Below, piece after piece: positions 23,094 through 32,800 of a stretch of 64,000 bases of DNA. The notes under the pieces were generated by a model that did no database searches, had not been told where the DNA came from, and saw only the letters and a list, made by a program, of their open reading frames with translations. The stretch covers positions 1,674,001 to 1,738,000 of the forward strand of contig JAFCMP010000547.1 of NCBI GenBank assembly GCA_017506865.1, read 5' to 3'. Each line of letters opens with the position of its first letter. Position 1 is the first letter of the stretch. Position numbers and translations under genes: made by a program. This DNA is from Tribonema minus. Taxonomy: Eukaryota > Sar > Xanthophyceae > Tribonematales > Tribonemataceae.

Positions 23094-23980
23094 GATTCAC
23101 TTCCGAGTCAAGCTTCTTCTCCCTCGATACAGACCCGAAATATGGTTAGCCAGACACAGAGCGTGCCAACTTGAATGTCAGTTCTCCAACTTCACAAACA
23201 AGAATAGGTTATCTCTCTTTGACACCCCCTTCCTTTGTCTCCTATGCTTGCCGAGCCTTGCCTGATTAGCGCTGTGTATTCCCCCCCCAGCACCGACGTA
23301 CAGTGAAGGTGATGAAAGCAAACAGCGCACACAGACAAAGTGAACCGCAAGCGTCAAAGTTCCCCTTTTGCAGCTACTCCTCAAAATTCCTCCCGCGATA
23401 GGCAACGATAGTGCAGGGGCTACAAATAGTGTAAACAGCAGCAAAGCCGTCGCCACACCTCCAGCCCGAGACAGTATCGCTACCGACTACGCCAGAATAT
23501 CTTTACCCGTCCCCAACTTGAAGCACGCAATCACCTTTTTTGACTACAACCCAACACGACAGCCTCCAAACAGCCACGAATGTAGCAGTATTCAGCAACT
23601 CACTACTGCTGCAGCCTTCGTTCGCAAGGCGAAGCAACAATGTTACCTGGTACAGGCCCAAAAACTCCGCTGAAAATGCCGAGCGTGAAAGCCGCCGAAG
23701 CAGCTCGCCGCAAGCCACGCCAGTGGAGTCCGTGTCCAGTCGCCAGCAGCGCCACGCTGCAGATGACCGGCAGGCTGCACGCTATCTCGATCTTGCTCTC
23801 GAACCGTCAATTGCCCGCAGCTACCTCAACCTTCAGAAAAGGTGAGCAGCTGCAAGCTCTCGTGGCCCTCCGCTACCGCCGAACCTCGTTGAGGACGCGG
23901 GCGTCTGGCAGCTAACTATAGTCGGCTAAAACCTGCCGAGATCAGCCATTGTGGTGACTGGGTGGTGCCGAGATCGCCAT
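23094..23980 (-). other. Leader of the gypsy element
   Basis: About 890 bp between the 5' LTR and the first open frame of the element, without recognisable coding sequence. Next to the LTR a stretch of about 30 bp (gtggtgactgggtggtgccg and following bases) is present twice, at about 23951-23979 and overlapping the LTR border. A primer-binding site could not be assigned to a particular tRNA. Confidence 0.5.
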
Positions 23981-24378
23981 TGTGGTGACTGGGTGGTGTC
24001 CCAGCTCACAGTGTTGACTCTTCAGGAGTGAGGAACTGCTCCATTGCTCCAGTTACAGCCCAAAGCCTGCGAATGTTGCCTTGAGAAAGCAGCGGCGCTT
24101 GCAACTACTCCCTCCAGATACCAAGTGCCATGGCGCCGGTAAACGTGGCGGTGCAAAAGCAGACAAAAGCCTTCCTTAAAGCATGTAGATCGGTTTCTGA
24201 TCATTAGGCGAACACAAGCACAAATGCAGCTGAGCGCTGCTGCCATTTCAACTTGAGGTGACTGTTGTACAAACACGGGCACAACTCTCCAACTGAGCCC
24301 TGGCCACCTCAAGGCGTGCTACGTGCTGCCAACACACATCTATCATCCTAATGCACGTTAATATGCCGCTTCACGACA
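23981..24378 (-). repeat. 5' LTR of the gypsy element
   Basis: 398 bp, matching 10922-11319 at all but one position by eye. It should contain the promoter of the element. Confidence 0.93.
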
Positions 24379-26932
24379 TTAGTGCCACACTGACTGTGGT
24401 GAAGATTCTATGATGAGCTCTGAGCACTTCCACACTAAATAATATGCCATTGGGTTTAATCCCCTGCTTAGCAAAAACACACCATTTGAGGTTAAATATT
24501 GAAATCCAAGTTCAACATGGAATATCTCAAGCCCCGTGTGTGTAAAAAACCTTCTTCTACTAGTCTAAGAGTTACTGTATTAGTAAGTTGAAACTTTTGC
24601 TTCATTATTTATCAATTGGCTGCCAAGGCACAACCGTAATACATCTGGTCATAATAATATACTTGGTAGGCTATGATACCCATATACTCACAATGAAAAG
24701 GGTTGTTGCAATTATAAAATGCTAAAAAATGATGCCGGAAAACCGTCATCGTAACGTAACATTACGGTACCGTAACTAACCGTAAGCCGTAAATTGCTGT
24801 CAATTGTAACTTTGGAATCATTGACAATTGTATTACTATCTTTTAAGTTCTTCGTAATGTGAATCGTAAGTGCCGCAAAACGTCGTAAATTGAATCTCCA
24901 CATGCGTTTTTTCATCTTATATACTGTTACAGTAGTACATGGCATTGCCAATCATCCTTTGTGCATCACCGCAAGCTCGTCAATGATATGCCTGCTGCAG
25001 TGCTCCAGACCAGCACTGTGCCGCACAGTAGAGGACCTGGTCAAGCTTGAGGCGTGTGCAGGTGAAACCCGACCTCAAGCCTCGCAGCCCGGCCCCTGCA
25101 CTGGCAGTTGCTGCCGCAGCGGTTGTCTGTTCATGATTCCTGCTGGAGTCAAAAACATGGTAAATGCACGCTGCAGTGGTTGCAGTCAACAGGAGCGTTC
25201 CCTTTGGCAAGCTCGCCTACCACTGAGAAGCGCTCCAGTCTGCTCTCAAATTGCTTTGCCCACTGGCACACACATAACCTTGGTGACATCAACTTGAAGT
25301 TTGTGTGCTTTGTTCATCAAGCGCTTCAAGTTGCTCCGCCTCGCTTGACAGCTTTTGAGCTGCCCAGGAGCGTAAACACCTCCACAATCAAGAGCAGCAT
25401 GACAACTTCACTTCAACTTCAAGTTAAAACTGGTGTCTGCAAATACTATTAGTAGTATTTACATATTACGCTTTGCTACTCGTAGCCCAGGGTGGCCCGG
25501 CCGCCCTTTAGCCCTGCGAATGTATAAGTTACGACATTCAAAGTTTGCCGTGATATACTTGCACCATAAATCACGGAGTTATGATGACATTGTGGGTTCT
25601 GATCTACGGGTTAAATTACTGCGTAAAGATTTACGCGTAACTTTACGATTAAAGATAGCAACAACCCTACAAATGAGCAAACACGCAGACTGACAGTGCA
25701 TAGTATAAAGGGTGCACATTAGGGCCTGACAGACTGAGAGTGGTTCCCGTTTGAAATCTGAATTCACCGGCAGGTCCCACTTTGTGCACAGCTGGCCCGA
25801 GGGGCCAAAATCATGATGTCCTGCTTCAAAGTTGCTAGTAGTACACATAAAAACTGGGTCCCATACAATGTCATACTATAAGAGCGGGGAGCGGGCACGA
25901 CATAAGAGTGGGGTCTGAAATTTGCGTCAGCCTCACCGCTCTTGCAGTTTCTGTAGCCTACTAGCCAAAGGGATGATCATGACCACTCCTATATCATCCT
26001 CGAGCTTAATAATATGAAGTAGTTTAAGAGTCAGAGAAAACTCTAGCCACTCTTAGACTAAGTCAATACTCAGTGACAGCTCTAGAGCCAGGCTTTGAAG
26101 TGCTTGTTGCTGGCACTACTAGTACTACTGAGTAGTGTCGCACGGTGACAGTACTTTAAAATAAAAATATTTGAAAATTTTTGTTGATGAACTTCAAGCT
26201 GAATGTAGCCTGCACTGCAATTGCTATTATTAATTGCAGTGCACAGTACTTCCAAATCGGCCGCAGCGGCACCGTGCCACTGGGCTATTCGCTGACTCAG
26301 GCTGTGATATGCTGGAGCGTTCTACATTGAATTGCCAATGGCCCAACCGGGTTGAACTAGACTAAGTAATGGTCACTTTCACGTGACAGTGCCACATGTC
26401 AACTTGAAATATTCTAATTGAAGGTTGAATATTCTTTTTCAAAGCTTACAAAAATGCCTGTGATTTTCATGCAACAGTTGTGATGCCGAGCAGTACTACT
26501 ACTGTAACAGTGACTAGTAGGTGAACCATTATATTATGAGCGGTGAGCAAGCCTGGCGAGCATGCCATGACCAGTGAGCAGCAGTCACTGTGATTCATAA
26601 GCCGTTGCGTTCTAACTAATCATTGATAGTATATCCACCAGATACGGCGTGTCCTGCCGTCAGACCGCTCCTTTGCTGTGGCTGCTCATAAAATTATATC
26701 AAGCGCTCAGCTCTTATATGCCAGACTGACTGACAGTGGCACTTGATTAATTTTTTGTGCATCATAGTATGATTTTCCAAGCTGTACAGAAAGTAACTTC
26801 CGAATCACTAGACTAAGTCTAGAATTCAAGTTGAAATTTCAATCGGCTGCTGGGTGACGGGATACTCACTGATTTAAACGCAAAATCCCGTTACTACCAG
26901 TCTGCAGTACCATGTCTATGGAGTTGGCAATG
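24379..26932. other. AT-richer repeat DNA, no gene seen
   Basis: Right flank of the gypsy insertion, similar in character to 7391-10921. A short degraded family B relative is visible at about 24480-24620 (gaggttaaatattg, ccaagttcaacatgg, ttcattatttatcaattgg). The interval 25272-25425 has several TTCAACTTGAA-type words. Reading frames are short and have no family signature. Confidence 0.6.
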
Positions 26933-27562
26933 TGTGCGCCCAGGTGTTGTCGATGCAACACATCTCCAGGTTTAAATTGCGAAAAACGGGACCTGAATTC
27001 AAAACAGGACCTACAGGCCCTGGGGTGAACTCTGAAAATGGACTTTCCTCAATTGTGATGATGTGGGTGCAATAGTCATCCCCAGCAATAAATATCCAGA
27101 AAAAACTGGATAAACTAAATTTTTATTACGCTACGCTGAGGTTTACTATGTTGAACTCGGACTTGAACTTTAACCTCAACTGTGAATTCTGGCTAAGTAC
27201 CAGAAGTTCAAATCCAAATTAAAGTTTGAAAGGTGTTCAGTGCTCATCATGGAATCCTAATCAACTTCAACACTGGGCACTTCACCTATCAACCTCAACA
27301 TCAAGGTGAAATGGAGCATCGAACGCTGGCAGGATTCAACCAGACTTCGCCAAAGCTTTAGTGGTTTGATGCTGGGTCCCGTTTTCCCAATTCAGGTCCC
27401 GATTTTCGCAATTCAATGGAGTCCGTACCTGCCAGTGTACGACATTATGCAACGCATCTCGGTACCTATACGACATTACGCATCTCGGTACCTGTACGAC
27501 ATTCTTTTGTACCGCTACCGAGATGCGTTGCATCGACAACATTGACAACACCTGGGCGCACA
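26933..27562 (-). mobile_element. MITE-like non-autonomous element containing family B repeat
   Basis: A 630-bp element bounded by inverted repeats: tgtgcgcccaggtgttgtc at 26933-26951, and its reverse complement ending at 27562. The match continues into gatgcaac after a 9-bp insertion on the right side. The interior (about 26970-27420) is the reverse complement of 7041-7390. No open frame of note. It looks like a DNA-transposon derivative moved in trans. A target-site duplication is not clear. Confidence 0.65.
27449..27531. repeat. Hairpin-forming inverted repeat inside the MITE-like element
   Basis: gcaacgcatctcggta at 27449 is mirrored by taccgagatgcgttgc ending at 27531. Between them the acgcatctcggtacct word occurs once more as a direct copy. 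The arms could form a 16-bp stem. Confidence 0.75.
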
Positions 27563-28346
27563 ATGCACTGTGGCACTTAGCACAGTGCTCAGGCGGAGGG
27601 AAGGCAGATACTATTAGGTTGCGCAAGGCCGGGCTTGCTGAGCATCAGATCCTCATTGAGCTGAGTATCATAATGTTGTTGGCGCGGGAGTTGCCTGAGC
27701 GCATCATGGCGTACACACGCGGAGCGCGAATGCTGGGCTGTCTTGCAGCACCGCTCCCTATCCAAATTCCTACTAGTAGGCGCTAGTAGTACGCCGCTGG
27801 TTGAAGCAAACACTTCGATTGCATACTATCCTAAAGGCAAGCCGGCCTTTAAATGAATACGATGTCAGTCCACAAGCACCACGTGACAGTGGCACGGCAT
27901 CAACAAGGCTCATTGACAACTGGGGCTGTAACACACTGACTCAGACCCTCGGCGGCAAGTAATTACACCATGACGCAGCCAAATTGAAGCCACCTGAAGC
28001 CACCTGATTGACATTAGAAGAAGTTTAACGCATGGAGCCGTCACTGATGCCACAAAGTGATGGGAAACTGTGAGCGCGCTACCTGGCTGAGCTCCGTCTG
28101 GCTGCCGCACAAGCTGTATCTCGAGCGCTTACTGTAACAATTACTGCAACAGTTGCAGCTAAGAAAACTTTTAGGCGAAAGCTAGTAGTTGGAGGCAACC
28201 TGGAGGAACTTGGAGCACTCTCATGCCAGTGGTTTCCCGAACAACTCACTGACGGTAGCACAAGAAGCATTTGTATCATCGGTTTGCGTCGTTTTCGTCA
28301 CGTCATGTCACGTCACGTCATGGCAGCCGAGGGCCGCCCGGCTTAC
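27563..28346. other. No gene seen, possible continuation of the next gene
   Basis: No recognisable coding sequence. If the signal-peptide exon at 28347-28454 belongs to a living gene, its next exons should lie here on the minus strand, but I could not find a convincing one. The tcacgtcatgtcacgtcacgtcatg run at 28297-28321 is a short tandem of CACGTC/CATGTC words. Confidence 0.4.
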
Positions 28347-28454
28347 CTTGTCGTCCGTGGAGTCGTCCAAAGGTGGTGCCGCCTGCCCCATAATGAATGG
28401 CAGCGTCACAAGCACCATCAGCAGCCCGAGGGCGGGGACCAACATGCGAACCAT
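28347..28454 (-). CDS. First exon of a secreted or membrane protein (signal peptide)
   Basis: ATG at 28454 opens 36 codons that end exactly at a strong donor (AAG then gtaagc at 28346-28341), giving a phase-0 exon. The peptide MVRMLVPALGLLMVLVTLPF, then IMGQAAPPLDD, has a basic N-terminus, a hydrophobic core of about 18 residues and a small-residue cleavage region, which is a textbook signal peptide. The rest of the gene was not found, so it could be a truncated relic. Function unknown. Confidence 0.45.
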
Positions 28455-29821
28455 GTTGCAGGTGATTTGTCTAGCCTGCTGCAGAGGAACGCGTGAGTGG
28501 CAGCATGATATCGCTGAAATATCTGAAACATGTACAGTTTGATTTTTGCGGAGATCCAACGGTTGAGACAACGGCTTTCTTTAAAATGTGTCACGCGATA
28601 GGCAGGCCAAGCTTGCTCCAAGCTTGTTTTTTCAAAGCAAGGCACGAGAAGATAGACAGTACCTATGTACCTAACTTCATAGGGAGGGACCTGAAGGGTC
28701 TTGCGCTAGGATTTCCGGCGTGAATTAATTGCAATAAACTCTTCACGCGTAATTGTCTGTCCGTGTGCAGCCCTGCTAACGTGCTCTAAATCAGAATTGA
28801 ATCACCAATTCATATAATTTTTTTTAATTATGATCAACAACCCACAACACAGCATGTTGCAACTCACACACAACAACCCAGGCCCCGCCCATAGCATATA
28901 GATGGCCAGCACCTGCAAGCGCTGCTTTATGTGTGACATGAGAGAGTGCCACTCTCCGTGAAGCCTTGCCACCCTCCTTCGGAACTTCTCATATTATGCA
29001 TATGTGATGATAGTATCTCAGGCTGCTTCAGGGCGCTCCAACTTGAGTATTCTACATGGCAATGCCGTAACAAAGAGCATGCCTGTGTACAATATTGTGC
29101 GCCATTTCTGAAGCACCTGAGCGGGTCGTACGCGACCAAGCCTTGTACCATGGCGTGTTGCTGCAGGTTGACTCGCGGGTGCGCTGCTGAACACACGATG
29201 ACGCTGGAGCTGCTACACACGATGACGCTGGAGCTGCTGCCAGTGAGCTAATAGTATTGCATTCACGCTAATTGCCGACGGTTTCAACTGCTCTTTTGTC
29301 TAAAAGACTCAGATATCGTTGCCATCTAGCTGTTGCATGTGAATGACACGCTCGTAAGCGATGCCGTTGAGATGGTGTGCATGCACAGCCTGATGCCTCC
29401 CTGCCATGCCCACTCAGTGACATATGTCAAGCATGTGGCATATGCCGCAGCCGAGAGCGGCAAATGGCAGGGTCCAATGTCACTTCGCCTGTACTCCGCA
29501 GTGTGGCCGCTGCAAACGAGCAACACAGCGCAGCCGTGGCGGCAGCAGCAACTGCTGCTGCCACTGGCACTGCAGCCGCGCGGCGCGCCGCCGCCGCAGC
29601 AGCAGCGGGACTCGCCTGTTGCCTCCTATCAGAGAACTCGCTGTCGCTGTTCTTGCGTGTCTAGCGCGTGCTGCCCACGAGCTCGCCATGCGCTGCCGCG
29701 GCGGCCCCTGGCAGCAACTTCAAGTTGATGAACTTCCTGCCTGAAGGGTGCCCCCGCACCCTCGCACCTCGCACGGCGGCCCCCCTGATGCAGCAGCAGC
29801 TGCTGCTGCAGCGCTCGACGG
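28455..29821. other. Intergenic, no gene recognised
   Basis: It contains the 3' side of the polymerase eta gene and short frames without signature. A perfect 24-bp tandem pair (acacacgatgacgctggagc plus tgct) lies at 29191-29238. An alanine-rich frame at about 29461-29664 has no recognisable family and looks like a GC-skew effect. Confidence 0.45.
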
Positions 29822-32800
29822 CTATTTGCCGTTGAGGTACTGCGTGATGCTGCCCTTGCTCGCCTTCTTGGCAGCGCCCTTGGGCTTGGCGCGCTGACCC
29901 GCGGTGTACCACAGCGGCGGCGCCGGCGCGGCCCCCGTGTGCTTCACCAGGAACTGCTCGATGCCGCCGGCGGGCGGGCTGAGCCGCGTCAGCTGCTCCA
30001 GGCGCTGAGATGGAGGCAACAACGTTACAAGGGCATATTCATGTGTTGATGAGAGAAATTTACAGTCTCGTGAAAGAGGGCGTCCGTTGGGTGTGCAAAC
30101 TAGGTGGTAGTTGAAGATAGAGCCGGTGCAGGGGCAGAAGCACCGTTTGAGCGTCACTACAATCGCTGAAACAGCATGTGTCAGAGGCGGCCGCAGTAAC
30201 GCGCTCGGGCAGGGAAAAGGACTGACGCGCGGGCGAAGCTGACGGAGCGGCAAGTATCAAATGCTGACCGTAAACGAGTCGTGTAGGTACAACATCTGCG
30301 TGTCGTAGCGCTCTAAGGAAGGATCAATCAAATGTACAGTAAGGCAGCCTGAGGCTTGTGTCATCGCCCACCACTGCCGTGCCCTACATACAGTGTACAG
30401 GACAGACTGGGCGCTGCTATCGCGACTGCAGCGGCCTCTCAACCCCTGCACATATTTTCATGTCAGTAAGACACATCTCGTACTGAAAGGGCCAAAATCA
30501 CTCCAGCCCAAAGTGTACCTTGCAATGCTGCAAAAAAGGCATACCAGTGGCCCAAATGATGCTGTTTCGAAGTACATGAACAGCTGATGCTTTGAAGTAA
30601 GTTCGCTCAATTGTCAGGTGGCCCCAATCGCGTCAGAAGGAGCATACCAGTTGACATTATTGAGCAAAACAACAATGCATGAGCAGCGGCACCTCAACTT
30701 CTACAAGCAGCACCACCACGTGCGCTACGCAGCAGCCCCACAAAGCTCCACCTACCACACATGAGTTCTTGCATGAAAAAGTGACAGGCTTCACCGCGGC
30801 AGCGCTCACCTGCTCGCCGCATGTCCTCCGGCGGGTCCACGAACCGCGCCGCATAGGCATCATGAATTCATGCACGTGCGTGGAAATCGACAGGCTTCAC
30901 TGCGGCTGCGCTCACCTGCTCAAATTCCTGCCGCATGTCCTCCAGCAGGTCCCCAAGCCGCGCCCTGCCGCCACCATGAATTCATGCACGCGCGTGAAGA
31001 ATCGACAGCGTTCATCGCGGCAGCGCTCACCTGCTCAAAGTCGTGCCGCACGTCCTCCGGCAGATCCACAAGCCGGTGCCAGAAATTCATGCACGCACAT
31101 AAATCGACAGGCTTCACCGCGGCAGCACTCACCTGCTCAAAGTCCCGCCGCATGTCCTCCGGCAGTCCACGAGCAGCCGCAATGAATTCATGCACGCGCG
31201 TGAATCGACAGGCTTAACTGCGGCAGCGCTCACCTGCTCACAGCCGCGCCCCGTAGCTGCCATTAATTCATACACGCGTGAAAAAGTTCACAGGCTTCAC
31301 AGCGGCAGCGCTCACCTGCTCCAAGTTGTGCCGCATCCTCCGGCGGATCCACGAGCCGCCGCCATGAATTCATACACGCGCGCGAAAAATCGAAAGCATT
31401 CACCGCGGCAGCGCTCACCTGCTCAAAGTCGCGCCGCATGTCCTCCGGCAGGTCCACGAGCCGCGCCCTGTAATCGCCGTGGCCCTCGAGGTGCGCACGC
31501 CCGCCCTCCGCGTCCACGGACGCGCCGCACAGCGGGCACTCCAGCTGCGAAGACTGCGGCGACAGCCGCCGCCGGCTCCTCGCATCGCCGGCGCCGCCGC
31601 CGCCGCCGCTGCCGCCGCCGCCGAGGCTGCTGCTACCGCCGCCGCCGAAGCTGCCGCCGCCGCTGCCACCGCCGCTGTTGCCGCCTTTGACGTGGCTGGC
31701 AGCCCCGCCGTTGCGGGCGGCGCCGCCGTTGCTTCTGCTTTCGCAGTTGCTGTCGCCAATGCGCCCGCCGCTGCCGCTGCCGCCGCGGTCACTGCTTTGT
31801 TGGTGTCCCGTACCGGAGTGTCGTGCTCCAGCGGCCAGCACCTCGAAACTGCTAGGTGACGGTTTGATGTCAGCGCTATGGGTAGGCGGCGAAGGTTGCA
31901 GCGCCTGCGACTCCGCCTCGTGCTTGATTGGTGGCAAAGGCGCGGGCAAGCGGCACACGCGCTGATCGCTGCCTGCCTGCGCAGCGGCGGCACCGGCGGA
32001 GGCGGCCGGCGCAGCACCGCCGGATAGAACGCCGCCGCCATCGCTGATACCCTGCTGCACATCGTCGCCGCAACGGGCGCTGTCGCCATGCTGAGCAGTG
32101 CCGCTTTCATGCGGAGCGCTGCCACCATGGCGAGCGCTGCTGTCGTCTCGTTGAGCGCTGTCCCTATGCGGAGCGTCCCCGTTGTCTGCGCCGTGCGCGC
32201 GCTGGCGCTTGCGGCGGCGCGGCGACATTGATGTCTCCTCGTCAGCGCCGTGCTCTCGCCCCGCGTCCCCCTTGACCGTGTCGTCAGGGGCACCGCTGAT
32301 GGGGGGGGGGGTAGGGGGGCAGGGGGAGGGGGCGGCCTTCTGGCGCGCCTTGAAGAAGGATGTGATCTGCGCGTAGACAGACAAAAACAAGAGATAAATC
32401 CCCAAGAGTGTGTTGAATCTTATGTTCGTTCCACGAAATGTGTGCCAAGTGAAGCACAGCTCAGCGGGTTGAGGCAGTGCAGCCTGTCTGATGCTGCTGC
32501 ACGTCGTGTGCGACTGTAACACCGCTAGGAAAGAACGCCTGAACTTCAAGAGGTTAATAGGCGAGCACCAGTGGACTTCTGCAAGATGGGTTCTCCACAG
32601 CTGTAAGCCGGATCACGTGTACTTGCAATCGCTCCTGCGCCAGGTGTGGCACTGCCACTACGGTCATGAGTGTAGATCCACAAGCGAGGCTTTGTTGAGA
32701 CTGAGCAACCTATGTCCTGGAGAGGGCACAACAGAGAACTCGCTTTGCATGCACACTTACTGCCAAGAAAATGGCATCGATTTCGCTGGTCAAGATAGAT

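Larger units (their letters stand above)
10922..24378 (-). mobile_element. Ty3/gypsy LTR retrotransposon with methyltransferase-like domain, nearly whole
   Basis: A 13.5-kb element on the minus strand, bounded by 398-bp direct repeats that start TG and end CA. Parts in order of transcription are 5' LTR (24378-23981), leader, a 229-aa open frame, a long Gag-protease frame, a frame with a C5-methyltransferase-like domain and reverse transcriptase, a frame with RNase H and integrase, a 1.4-kb untranslated stretch, a purine-rich tract and the 3' LTR (11319-10922). By eye the two LTRs differ at one position, so the insertion is very recent. The element looks nearly whole, with perhaps two or three breaks. 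Three bases (TTA) match on both flanks, too few to call a target-site duplication. The neighbouring gypsy at 1-5260 has the same domain order but is much older. Confidence 0.92.

Noticed and set aside
10919-24381. TTA on both flanks of the gypsy element as a target-site duplication
   Set aside because: Only three bases match. Ty3/gypsy elements usually make 4-6 bp duplications, and the next bases differ.
28276-28325. CRISPR or regulatory array from CACGTC/CATGTC words
   Set aside because: A few short head-to-tail words without spacers, in a eukaryotic context; simple slippage is enough.
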